Shown: one piece after another, positions 25,920 to 34,658 of the stretch | How positions within the stretch are numbered: the stretch's first letter is position 1 | Layout: every line of letters begins with the position of its first letter | Source: Paraburkholderia phenazinium | GTDB lineage: Bacteria; Pseudomonadota; Gammaproteobacteria; Burkholderiales; Burkholderiaceae | Length of the DNA: 64,000 nt | Direction: 5' to 3' | Assembly (NCBI RefSeq): GCF_900141745.1 | Contig: NZ_FSRM01000002.1 | Location: forward strand, 2,914,001 to 2,978,000 | Notes under the pieces: generated by a model | What the model was told of the DNA's origin: nothing | Database searches by the model: none | Seen by the model: the letters and a program-made list of their open reading frames with translations, nothing else | Translations under genes and position numbers: made by a program

Positions 25920-28523
25920 ATGCCCTATCCTTCCGTGATTTTCCGTCTCGCCACGGCCGCGCTGGTCGTGGCGGTTAGTGCCCAAAGCGCATTCGCGCAG
26001 CAAACCCCAGCAGCAACGATACCGGCCGCGGCGCAGCCCGCCGTCTCCGGCTACAGCCAGCCTTCCAAAGCGATCCTCGACGTGATGCTGGCGCCGTCTC
26101 TGCCCATTCCGGTCGTGGCGCCGAGTACCGACCGGGCGCTGCTGGTTACCTATCAGGAATATCCGTCCATCGCGCGGGTGGCGACGCCGTTTCTGCGTCT
26201 CGCAGGCGTGCGCGTCGAACCCGCGAACCGCAGCCGGCACGACACGCCGGGCGGCTACGGCATTCCGGCGTGCGCGACGCACTTCGACCTGGTTCAGTTC
26301 GCGGACAGCGTCGCGCGACCGGTCGCGCTGCCGGCAGGCGTCTGCGCGACCCGTGCGCACTGGAGCGTCGACGGCAAGCGCTTCGCGTTCGAAAACGTGA
26401 CCGCGCATTCAGTCGATCTGTGGGTCGGCGACGGTGTCACCGGCGCGGTTCACCGCATTCCCGGCGTTCAGCTCAACCCGATGTTCGGCGATGAACTGAA
26501 CTGGATGCCTGACCAGACAACCCTGCTTGTGAAGCGGGTGCCTGCGCACAGCGGGCCGGCGCCCACCGCCGCTGAGGCAGTTGAAAGTCCGAGCATCCAG
26601 GAATCCGACGGCCGGCGCGGCCAAAGCAGCACTTACGAGGCACGCGACACGCTGAACAGCGCCAGCGACGAAGCGCAGTTCGACTACTACGCAACCTCGC
26701 AGCTTGCGCTCGTCGACGCCGGCACCGGCAAGGTCACGCCGCTTGGCGCGCCCGCGCTGTACGACGGCCTCGCGCCCGCGCCGGACGGACGTCATCTGCT
26801 GGTGACGACGATCCAGCGGCCCTATTCGTACGTGACGACCGCCGAACGCTTTCCGCACGATTACACGGTATGGGACATTTCGAATCGCTCGCACATCGCG
26901 ACGCGTCTGATCACGTCGCGGCCCCTGGCGGACCGCGTTCCGGTTGCCGGTGTACCGCTCGGGCCGCGCAGTTTTTCGTGGCGTCCGACCGAACCGGCCA
27001 CGCTGATCTGGGCCGAAGCGCTCGACGGTGGCGACTGGAACGTCGACGTGCCGGAGCGCGACAAGGTGATGATGCTCAAGGCACCGTTCGACGCGGCGCC
27101 GCGTGAAGTGACGCGGCTGCATCAACGCTATGCCGGCTTTGCGTGGACCTCGCAGCCGGATCTCGAACTGCTCTCCGAGTACGACCACAACCGCCATTGG
27201 CAACGGACCTTCATGGTCGACGTCGACGCACCGCAGGTGACGCAACATCTGCTGTGGGACATGTCGAGCGACGAGCTATACGCAGATCCCGGCACGCCGG
27301 TGACCAAACCACTGCCGAACGGCTTCCGGGTGGTCCGGGTCGAGAACGGCGCAATCTTCCTCGACGGCGACGGCGCGTCGCCGGCCGGCAACCGGCCGTT
27401 CCTCGACCGGCTCGTTCTCACGACGCTCAAGACCGAGCGTCTGTTCCGCAGCGACAAGGCAGCGCTCGAGCGGTTCGTCGCGTTCACCGGCGACGGTACC
27501 CAGTCGTTCCTGACGTGGCATCAGACGCCGAACGATCCGCCAAACCTGTTTGTCCGTACTCTCGGAACCCAGGTCGGCGATGCGCCGGAGGGCGAAGCGC
27601 GCTATGCATCGAGCTCGACCGCGCTCACGCACCTCGCCGATCCGACACCGGTCGTGCGCCAGATCAAGAAGCGTCTCGTGAGATATAAGCGTGCGGACGG
27701 GCTCGACCTGTCGTTCACGCTGTATACGCCGCCCGGCTATCAGGAGGGCACTCGCGTGCCGGCGATCCTGTACGCCTATCCGCTCGACTACGCCGACGCG
27801 GCAACGGCGGGCCAGGTCAGCGGCTCCGAACAGACCTTCACGCGGCTGAGGGACTACCGGTTGATGCTGCTCGCCGGCTACGCGATCATCGACAACGTGT
27901 CATTCCCCGTCATCGGCGACCCGAAGCGCGCTTACGACACCTACAACGAGCAGCTCGTCGCCGACGCCAAGGCTGCCGTCGATGAAGCGGTAAGGCTGGG
28001 TGTAGTCGATCCGGACCGCATCGGCGTCACCGGCCACAGTCACGGTGCGCTGATGACCGCCAATCTGCTCGCGCATTCCGATCTGTTCCGCGCAGGCGTG
28101 GCGACGAGCGGTTCGTACAACAAGACGCTGACGCCGTTCGGCTTCCAGAACGAGCGACGCTCGGTATGGCAGGCGCAGGATGTCTATCTGAAGGTGTCGC
28201 CGTTCTTCTACGCAGACAAGCTGAAGACGCCGCTCCTGATCGTGCATGGCGAGGACGATGCCAATCCGGGCACGACGCCGTTGCAAGCGACGCTGCTGTA
28301 TGAGGCGCTGCGCGGCAACGGCGGCACGACGCGGCTCGTGATGCTGCCGCACGAGCCACACTGGTACACGGCGCTGGAATCGAACGAGCAGCTCGCGTAT
28401 GAGATGCAGCGCTGGTTCGATCGCTACGTGAAGAATGCACCGCCGCGTGCGGCTGCAGCACAGTCTGCTGCTCCGGCAGCGGATGCTTCGGGTGCGAAGG
28501 CGGGTGCAGCGCACGCTGAGTGA
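25920..28523 (+). CDS. Secreted S9-family (prolyl-oligopeptidase-type) serine peptidase, glutamyl-endopeptidase-like
   Basis: An 867-residue protein with a Sec signal peptide (MPYPSVIFRLATAALVVAVS, cleavage after SAFA). A beta-propeller-like region is followed by a C-terminal alpha/beta-hydrolase domain from about residue 600. The catalytic triad is visible: Ser in GVTGHSHGALM, Asp in IVHGEDDANPG and His in LPHEPHWY. The GHSHG-to-ANPGTTPLQ stretch resembles plastid glutamyl endopeptidases rather than classic POP. It probably degrades peptides in the periplasm or outside the cell. It ends in an Ala-rich tail. Upstream in-frame codons are less likely because they would bury the signal peptide. 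Confidence 0.8.
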   Translation: MPYPSVIFRLATAALVVAVSAQSAFAQQTPAATIPAAAQPAVSGYSQPSKAILDVMLAPSLPIPVVAPSTDRALLVTYQEYPSIARVATPFLRLAGVRVEPANRSRHDTPGGYGIPACATHFDLVQFADSVARPVALPAGVCATRAHWSVDGKRFAFENVTAHSVDLWVGDGVTGAVHRIPGVQLNPMFGDELNWMPDQTTLLVKRVPAHSGPAPTAAEAVESPSIQESDGRRGQSSTYEARDTLNSASDEAQFDYYATSQLALVDAGTGKVTPLGAPALYDGLAPAPDGRHLLVTTIQRPYSYVTTAERFPHDYTVWDISNRSHIATRLITSRPLADRVPVAGVPLGPRSFSWRPTEPATLIWAEALDGGDWNVDVPERDKVMMLKAPFDAAPREVTRLHQRYAGFAWTSQPDLELLSEYDHNRHWQRTFMVDVDAPQVTQHLLWDMSSDELYADPGTPVTKPLPNGFRVVRVENGAIFLDGDGASPAGNRPFLDRLVLTTLKTERLFRSDKAALERFVAFTGDGTQSFLTWHQTPNDPPNLFVRTLGTQVGDAPEGEARYASSSTALTHLADPTPVVRQIKKRLVRYKRADGLDLSFTLYTPPGYQEGTRVPAILYAYPLDYADAATAGQVSGSEQTFTRLRDYRLMLLAGYAIIDNVSFPVIGDPKRAYDTYNEQLVADAKAAVDEAVRLGVVDPDRIGVTGHSHGALMTANLLAHSDLFRAGVATSGSYNKTLTPFGFQNERRSVWQAQDVYLKVSPFFYADKLKTPLLIVHGEDDANPGTTPLQATLLYEALRGNGGTTRLVMLPHEPHWYTALESNEQLAYEMQRWFDRYVKNAPPRAAAAQSAAPAADASGAKAGAAHAE

Positions 28524-28535
28524 GCTAGGTTTTTG

Positions 28536-28569
28536 CCGTCTGCCTGCGATCAAGATCGCAAGCAGACGG
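28536..28569. terminator. Hairpin between convergent peptidase and soeC genes
   Basis: CCGTCTGC (28536-28543) and GCAGACGG (28562-28569) enclose a second stem TGCGATC/GATCGCA with a 2-nt loop. This 15-bp stem with one internal mismatch sits between convergent stop codons. No T tract follows on either strand. Confidence 0.5.
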
Positions 28570-28615
28570 TAGAAGACGACGCGAGCTTTTTGGAGACCAA
28601 CGCCTCCCGATACAT

Positions 28616-29575
28616 TCAGGAAGCCTGACGATAATAAAGATTCTGCGGATGCCGTGCTTCCGCGAAGAAGAACCAGCGCTCTGCGACTAGCCCCGCATAC
28701 TGCACCACGCACGCCGCACACAGTAGCCAGAGCGAATCCGCGATCGACGACACACTGCCGCCCACCGCGATTAGCACCACAGGCACCGCAAACGCCCCCA
28801 GCAGGAAGGTCCATTTGATACGTCGCAGCGTCTGCGGCGTTTTCCCGTGAAAGAACTCGCGCAGATTAAACGCACCCGCCGTGAAGCCGCGCGACTTCTG
28901 CACGAGTGTCGGCGACTTGATGCCGGTCGCGCTTTGCACCGTTGATTTGGGTCGCAAGCGCGCATTGCGCATCAGTGCGGCGATGCGACTCGCACAGCCT
29001 GCTAGCGTCAGCACAGCCGCACATAGCGCAAGTCCACCGACCAGTGACGGCGCGAGCCACGCAGCGCTGGCCGTAGCGAATGTAAAGCCCGACGCGCAGC
29101 CAAGCAGTACGAAGTTGACCATCGTTAGCGGCGTGGCCCATTCCTGAAGGAAACGCAGGCACGCGTAAATCATCGACGTGCACACGAACAGCACGGCGCT
29201 GGACAACACCCCGAGTGCACCGATTTCCAGCGACCACGGCGAGCCAAACCAATGCGCAATACCATACGCAAAGGCGCACGCGAGAAACACCGGCAGCGCC
29301 AGACACTCGCGCGAAAGCCATGACGTACGCCACATCGCGATAGCGCGCCATGCGCGCTCAGGATGACCCAGGTGGAAAAACGAAGCCAGCAATCCCAAGG
29401 CGCCAAGCACGACCACCAGCGCTGCACCGAGCACGAAGAACGTCTGGGGCGGCGCATCAGCGGCTGCGATCATCCCAAGCCGCGCGGCCACTTCTACCCC
29501 GAACAGCGCAATCAGCAGACCTTGTCCGGCGCCGCTCAGCGTGGTCAGAAACACCACTGAAAATGCGGGCTTCAT
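28616..29575 (-). CDS. soeC: SoeC/DmsC-type membrane anchor of molybdoenzyme
   Basis: A 319-residue integral membrane protein with about eight hydrophobic segments and the DmsC-like N terminus (FSVVFLTTLSGAGQGLLIA, FFHLGHPERAWRA). In the SoeABC and DmsABC families the anchor passes electrons to or from the quinone pool. The start overlaps the soeB stop by 4 bp. The loop after residue 200 is basic. Third and last gene of the A-B-C unit. Confidence 0.75.
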   Translation of the reverse strand: MKPAFSVVFLTTLSGAGQGLLIALFGVEVAARLGMIAAADAPPQTFFVLGAALVVVLGALGLLASFFHLGHPERAWRAIAMWRTSWLSRECLALPVFLACAFAYGIAHWFGSPWSLEIGALGVLSSAVLFVCTSMIYACLRFLQEWATPLTMVNFVLLGCASGFTFATASAAWLAPSLVGGLALCAAVLTLAGCASRIAALMRNARLRPKSTVQSATGIKSPTLVQKSRGFTAGAFNLREFFHGKTPQTLRRIKWTFLLGAFAVPVVLIAVGGSVSSIADSLWLLCAACVVQYAGLVAERWFFFAEARHPQNLYYRQAS

Positions 29576-30432
29576 GCACCTCTCCCAAGACTCAGAATGT
29601 TGAATACGCGGTCCAGCATGCCGGCGACAGGGCCGCGACGTTCAGCGTGGAGTTGTCCCTGGAGAAGAGGCGCGCCGTCCTCAGCGGAGCTGGAGCGCGC
29701 CGCAGCGGAAGAAATGGCAGGTGCGGCAGGAGCAGCAGACGCACTCCCTGCATCTTCAACCGCAGCCTCCGCCACCTCCCCTGACTTGCACGAACACGAC
29801 TCGCCCCCACACCCCGTCGTCTTCTGACGCGGCAAATAATGGTTCGCAGGCTTCGTCTCCCACTCCGGCATCAGCTGATACCCACCACGCTCGCGAATCG
29901 CCTGCGACACGACCGATTCTGGATCGTGAATATCGCCAAACAGCCGTGCCGAAGTCGGACACGCCAGCACACAAGCCGGCTTGCGATCGCGCTCCGGCAG
30001 CGCCTCGTTATGGATGCGATCCGCGCACAACGTGCACTTGGTCATCTCCTTGCGCTCTTCATCGAGCTCGCGGGCGCCGTAAGGACACGCCCACGCGCAG
30101 TACTTGCAGCCGATGCATTTGTCGAAGTCCACCAGCACGAGCCCGTCTTCCTTGCGCTTATAGCTCGCGCCGGTCGGACAGACGGGCACGCACGGCGGGT
30201 CCTCGCAGTGCAGACACGATTTCGGAAAATGGATCGTATCGGTGAGCGGAAACTCACCGGCTTCATAGGTCTGCACGCGATTGAAGAACGTACCGGACGG
30301 ATCGGCATCGTACGGGCGAAAGTCCGCCAGACTGCCGGCCTCGCCGGAGGTGTTCCATTCCTTGCAGCTCGTCACGCACGCGTGACATCCCACGCAGACG
30401 TTCAGATCGATTACGAGCGCCATCTGAGTCAT
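29572..30432 (-). CDS. soeB: SoeB-type 4Fe-4S subunit of molybdoenzyme
   Basis: A 286-residue ferredoxin-like subunit. Four Cys clusters are complete: CVGCHACVTSCKEW, CLHCEDPPCVPVCP, CIGCKYCAWACPYG, and CTLC with CVLACP. This supports four [4Fe-4S] centres. The start at 30432 follows GAGGAG and lies 13 bp after the soeA stop; the longer frame runs back into soeA. An Ala/Ser-rich tail with three extra cysteines (CGGESCSC) follows the last cluster and is unusual. It relays electrons between the Mo subunit and the membrane anchor. Confidence 0.8.
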   Translation of the reverse strand: MTQMALVIDLNVCVGCHACVTSCKEWNTSGEAGSLADFRPYDADPSGTFFNRVQTYEAGEFPLTDTIHFPKSCLHCEDPPCVPVCPTGASYKRKEDGLVLVDFDKCIGCKYCAWACPYGARELDEERKEMTKCTLCADRIHNEALPERDRKPACVLACPTSARLFGDIHDPESVVSQAIRERGGYQLMPEWETKPANHYLPRQKTTGCGGESCSCKSGEVAEAAVEDAGSASAAPAAPAISSAAARSSSAEDGAPLLQGQLHAERRGPVAGMLDRVFNILSLGRGA

Positions 30433-30445
30433 TGGATGCTCCTCG

Positions 30446-33367
30446 TCACTTTTGCTTGCTGGCGCCGCGCAGACGCGCAGCAAACTCGCCGCGGCCGGCG
30501 AAGTACGTTTGCACCAGACGATGCAACACGCCTGTGGATCCGGGCAGCTTCTCCATCGGCGCGAATTGCGGCAACGTGTGGTCCGCATCGGCCTCGGCCG
30601 GATACACGCGCACTCGCACGTCGTACCAGGCCGCCTGCCCCGTGATCGGATCCGAGTTCGACATGCGCGCATCGCCTGACGTCGCGCCGGGCAACTCGTC
30701 GGTGATCAGGTGGTTGAGCAGGAAGCCGCGCTGCGATTCGTTGGCATCGGGCCCAAGGTTCCACGCCCCCGCTGCCTTGCCGATAGCGTTCCAGGTCCAC
30801 ACCGTACCCGGCTCCACTGCCTCGCTATAGCGCGCCATGCAACGCACCTTGCCCCATGGCGATTCCACGTAGATCCAGCCGCCGTCTTCGATGCCGTTGC
30901 CGCGCGCCATCAACGGATTCATGAACAGATAGTTCTCGCCGTGAATCTGCCGCAACCAGGCGTTCTGGGAATCCCACGAGTGATACATGGCCATCGGACG
31001 CTGGGTGACAGCAGCCAGCGGAAACTGTGCACGATCGGTGGCGGCGAGTTCGAGCGGTTCGTACCAGAACGGCAGCGGATCGAAGTAACGCTCGACGCGC
31101 GCGCGCAGATGATCGGGCGGCTGACGTCCCGCTCTCTTGCCCTGCGCGGCGAGGCGGAATTTTTGCATCACATCGGAGTACAACTGAATGAGGATAGGCG
31201 TGTCGAACTTGCGAAAGCCCTTCTCTACCGACCACTTCAGATACGGTCCGTTGACGCCGCGCATGTATTGCAGCGTCTCGGGCAACGTGTAGTGATACAC
31301 GCAGTTGTGGCTTGCATACTGCTCCCACTGGTTCGGATTCGGCTCGCCCACCAGCGCCTTGTCGCCGTCCTTGCCGCGCCAGCCGATCAGGAAGCCCACG
31401 CCCGAATCCGGTGAGGTCTGGAAGTTGACGACGAAGTCCGGGTAGTCGCGGAACTTGCGCGTACCCTCCTTCGTCGTGAACGCGGGCAGCTTCAGACGGC
31501 TCCCCAGCTCGATCAGTACTTCCTGGAACGGCTTGCATTCACCGGTTGGCGGCACCACCGGCACGCGCACCGAATCGACCGGACCGTCGAACTCGGAGAT
31601 CGGCCGGTCGAGCATGGACATCGCATCGTGGCGCTCCAGATAGGTCGTGTCGGGCAGGATCAGATCGGCGAACGCGGTCATCTCGGACTGGAACGCGTCG
31701 CACACCACCAGGAACGGGATCTTGTATTCGCCGTCGTCGCGTTTGTCGACCAGCATCTTGCGGACTTCGACCGTGTTCATCGACGAGTTCCACGCCATGT
31801 TGGCCATGAAAATCAGCAGCGTGTCGATCGGGTAAGGATCGCCGCGCCATGCGTTGGTGATCACGCTGTGCATCAGGCCGTGCACGGCGAGCGGGTATTC
31901 CCATGAGAACGCCTTGTCGATGCGCACGGGTTCGCCGGCCTGATCGATGAACAGGTCCTCGGGCGCTGCCGGCCAGCCGAGCGGACCATTGGCGAGCGGC
32001 GTATTCGGCTGTACGGCGTCCGGGCTGTTGGGCGGCTTGGCGGACGGCGGCACCGCGCGCGGATACGGCGACTTGTGACGAAAACCGCCGGGCCGGTCGA
32101 TCGTGCCCAGCAGGGACATCAGCACCGCCAGCGCACGGATCGACTGAAAGCCGTTTGAATGCGCCGCGAGACCACGCATTGCGTGAAAGGCGATCGGATT
32201 GCCCGTTATGGTGTCATGCGTCTCACCCCAGGCGTCGGTCCACTGGATCGGCAGCGTGATCTTGTGATCGCGCGCGGTCTGCGCCATTTCTCGTGCAAGG
32301 CGGCGGATGACGTCGGCGGGAATGCCAGTGATCTCCGCAGCCCACTCCGGCGTGCTGTCCGCGACGCGATCGCGCAGCAAGGCGAACGACGGCGTAACCG
32401 GCGTGCCGTCTTCGAGCGTGTAATTGCCGTCAATGGCCGGCTCCGAACCCGGCGTGTGATGTTGCACCGCGCGTTGCGTCTTCAGATCCCACCAGAGATG
32501 GTTTTGCGGGAACAGCGGATTAGCCTCGGGCAGATTCGGATCGCGCACAAAGAGACCAAACGCATCGCCGTCGGCATTCATGTCGAGCAGCTCGGCCGCG
32601 TTGGTATAACGCGTGACGAACTCGCGATCGTACGAATCCGTGGCCAACAGTTCGTGGATCAGCGCCATGAACAGGGCGCCGTCCGTGCCGGGACGGATCG
32701 GCACCCACTCGTCGGCAATCGCCGCATAGCCGGTACGGATCGGATTGATGGCGATAAAGCGGCCACCGGCACGCTTGAACTTCGACAGGGCGATTTTCAA
32801 TGGATTCGAGTGGTGATCCTCGGCCGTGCCGATCATGAAAAACAGCTTCGCGCTGTCGAGGTCCGGGCCGCCGAACTCCCAGAACGAGCCGCCGATCGTG
32901 TAGATCATCCCGGCCGCCATATTGGCCGAGCAGAAGCCGCCGTGCGCCGCGTAGTTCGGCGTGCCGAACTGCCTGGCGAACAGGCCCGTAAGCGCCTGCA
33001 TCTGGTCGCGGCCGGTAAAAAGCGCGAACTTCTTCGGATCAGTGGCGCGCAGATGGGCGAGGCGCTTTTCGAGCACGGCGAACGCCACCTCCCACGAGAC
33101 CGGCTCGAACTGCGCGCTGCCGCGCTCGGCGCCCGCCTTGCGCATCAACGGCTGGGTCAGACGCGCAGGGGAATACTGCTTCATGATCCCCGACGAACCT
33201 TTCGCGCAGATCACCCCCTGGTTGAGCGGATGCTCAGGGTTGCCGTCGATATAGCGCACTTCGCCGTCGCGCAGATGCACGCGGATGCCGCAACGGCAGG
33301 CACACATGTAGCACGTCGTGGTTTTGACTTCGAGTGTTTCGTTTTGCGTGCGTGCGTGGTGTTCCAT
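30446..33367 (-). CDS. soeA: SoeA-type molybdopterin oxidoreductase, probable sulfite dehydrogenase
   Basis: A 973-residue Mo-bisPGD enzyme of the DMSO reductase superfamily. The N-terminal [4Fe-4S] motif is TTCYMCACRCGIRV with the fourth Cys in GVICAKGSSG. There is no Tat signal (the N terminus is MEHHARTQNE), so the enzyme is cytoplasmic, as SoeA is. Length, cytoplasmic location, the TTCYMCACRCGI start and the A-B-C gene order match the SoeABC sulfite-oxidising complex. Other possibilities are a thiosulfate, polysulfide or formate-type reductase, because residues around the Mo ligand cannot be assigned by eye. Confidence 0.65.
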   Translation of the reverse strand: MEHHARTQNETLEVKTTTCYMCACRCGIRVHLRDGEVRYIDGNPEHPLNQGVICAKGSSGIMKQYSPARLTQPLMRKAGAERGSAQFEPVSWEVAFAVLEKRLAHLRATDPKKFALFTGRDQMQALTGLFARQFGTPNYAAHGGFCSANMAAGMIYTIGGSFWEFGGPDLDSAKLFFMIGTAEDHHSNPLKIALSKFKRAGGRFIAINPIRTGYAAIADEWVPIRPGTDGALFMALIHELLATDSYDREFVTRYTNAAELLDMNADGDAFGLFVRDPNLPEANPLFPQNHLWWDLKTQRAVQHHTPGSEPAIDGNYTLEDGTPVTPSFALLRDRVADSTPEWAAEITGIPADVIRRLAREMAQTARDHKITLPIQWTDAWGETHDTITGNPIAFHAMRGLAAHSNGFQSIRALAVLMSLLGTIDRPGGFRHKSPYPRAVPPSAKPPNSPDAVQPNTPLANGPLGWPAAPEDLFIDQAGEPVRIDKAFSWEYPLAVHGLMHSVITNAWRGDPYPIDTLLIFMANMAWNSSMNTVEVRKMLVDKRDDGEYKIPFLVVCDAFQSEMTAFADLILPDTTYLERHDAMSMLDRPISEFDGPVDSVRVPVVPPTGECKPFQEVLIELGSRLKLPAFTTKEGTRKFRDYPDFVVNFQTSPDSGVGFLIGWRGKDGDKALVGEPNPNQWEQYASHNCVYHYTLPETLQYMRGVNGPYLKWSVEKGFRKFDTPILIQLYSDVMQKFRLAAQGKRAGRQPPDHLRARVERYFDPLPFWYEPLELAATDRAQFPLAAVTQRPMAMYHSWDSQNAWLRQIHGENYLFMNPLMARGNGIEDGGWIYVESPWGKVRCMARYSEAVEPGTVWTWNAIGKAAGAWNLGPDANESQRGFLLNHLITDELPGATSGDARMSNSDPITGQAAWYDVRVRVYPAEADADHTLPQFAPMEKLPGSTGVLHRLVQTYFAGRGEFAARLRGASKQK

Positions 33368-33582
33368 CGATCCCTCCGGGGACTACGTCAGCCTACCTGT
33401 GCATCGTAAGACCGTTGGATATAAAAGAAAAATCGCTATTTAATATCCAATGTATCGTGCGCTCCGATAGTTTCCGAGCGTCCCGCAGGCCGCGAGAACG
33501 CCGCTGCAGCGCGCCGGCATCGCTGCGATAATGGCTTTCCCAACCCACCCCCAACCCAGCCCCCACTTGAAGGAGCCGCGCA
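33368..33582. promoter_or_regulatory. Divergent promoter region between soeA and the HIBADH-type reductase gene
   Basis: A 215-bp gap that must hold both promoters. The AT-rich part at about 33408-33452 (TTGGATATAAAAG and TTTAATATCCAATG) contains an interrupted inverted repeat TTGGATAT / ATATCCAA, a possible operator. Confidence 0.45.
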
Positions 33583-34500
33583 GTGAGTGATTCCGCCGCC
33601 TCGTCTTCCAGCGACGCCAAACGTCGCGTCGCATTTCTCGGCCTCGGCGTCATGGGATATCCCATGGCCGGCCATCTGGCGAAAGCTGGACTCGATGTCA
33701 CGGTCTATAACCGTACCTTTGCCAAAGCAGAGCAATGGGTCGCCGAACACGGCGGCCGCGCGGCCCGCACGCCGCGCGAAGCCGCCGACGGCGCCGACCT
33801 GGTGATGGCGTGCGTCGGCAACGACGACGACCTGCGCAGCGTCACGCTCGGCGATGATGGCGCGTTTGCCGGCATGAAGCGCGGCACGACTTTCGTCGAC
33901 CATACGACCGCTTCGGCGAATGTGGCGCGGGAGTTATCCGCCGTCGCCACGAAACAGAGTCTGCAGTTTATCGATGCGCCCGTGTCGGGCGGCCAGGCCG
34001 GTGCCCAGAAAGGCACGCTGACCATCATGTGCGGTGGCGAGAAGGCCGCGTTCGAGCCGGCTGCCGTCACGCTCAAACATTACGGTGCAGCGGTGACGTT
34101 GATCGGTCCCGCCGGCGCAGGTCAACTGGCGAAAATGGTCAATCAGATCTGCATTGCCGGCCTCGTGCAAGGTTTATCCGAGGCAATCAATTTCGGCGAG
34201 TGCTCCGGCCTAGACATGCCGCTCGTGCTTGAAGTTATCGGCAAGGGTGCGGCAGCAAGCTGGCAAATGGACAACCGCGGCAAGACGATGATCGAAGGCA
34301 AGTTCGACTACGGCTTTGCGGTGGACTGGATGCGCAAGGATCTCGGCTTCTGCCTCGATGAGGCGAAACGCAACGGCGCCGCGTTGCCGGTCACGGCATT
34401 GGTCGACCAGTTCTACGGCGACGTGCAGGGTCTCGGCGGCAACCGTTTCGATACCTCGAGTCTGATCTGGCGCCTGCGGCAACTCAAGCGGGCTGACTAA
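33583..34500 (+). CDS. 2-hydroxy-3-oxopropionate reductase-like / HIBADH-family oxidoreductase
   Basis: A 305-residue beta-hydroxyacid dehydrogenase. It has the NAD(P)-binding VAFLGLGVMGYPMAGHLAKA, the family signature FVDHTTASANVA, the substrate motif APVSGGQAGAQKGTL and the catalytic Lys in GQLAKMVNQICIAG. Tartronate semialdehyde or 3-hydroxyisobutyrate are typical family substrates. The start is a GTG with AAGGAG upstream. The N terminus has a short Ser-rich extension. It stands apart from glyoxylate carboligase or other glyoxylate genes. Confidence 0.85.
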   Translation: MSDSAASSSSDAKRRVAFLGLGVMGYPMAGHLAKAGLDVTVYNRTFAKAEQWVAEHGGRAARTPREAADGADLVMACVGNDDDLRSVTLGDDGAFAGMKRGTTFVDHTTASANVARELSAVATKQSLQFIDAPVSGGQAGAQKGTLTIMCGGEKAAFEPAAVTLKHYGAAVTLIGPAGAGQLAKMVNQICIAGLVQGLSEAINFGECSGLDMPLVLEVIGKGAAASWQMDNRGKTMIEGKFDYGFAVDWMRKDLGFCLDEAKRNGAALPVTALVDQFYGDVQGLGGNRFDTSSLIWRLRQLKRAD

Positions 34501-34506
34501 GATAGC

Positions 34507-34541
34507 GTAATGCGGCTTGACGGCCGCGTCAGTTGCATTAC
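34507..34541. terminator. Hairpin after the HIBADH-type gene
   Basis: GTAATGC (34507-34513) pairs perfectly with GCATTAC (34535-34541), and an inner TGACG/CGTCA extends the stem. It is six bases after the stop codon, with only a weak pyrimidine tail. Confidence 0.45.
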
Positions 34542-34658
34542 GGGCTTCTCTTGCGCCACCATAACGGCTGGCGCAAGTGGCCAGCGCGCTGGGCAACACA
34601 TTGAGCGGGCCATCCGAGAGACCATGCTCGTCAGGATCGGGCGCAATCCACCTCGCTT

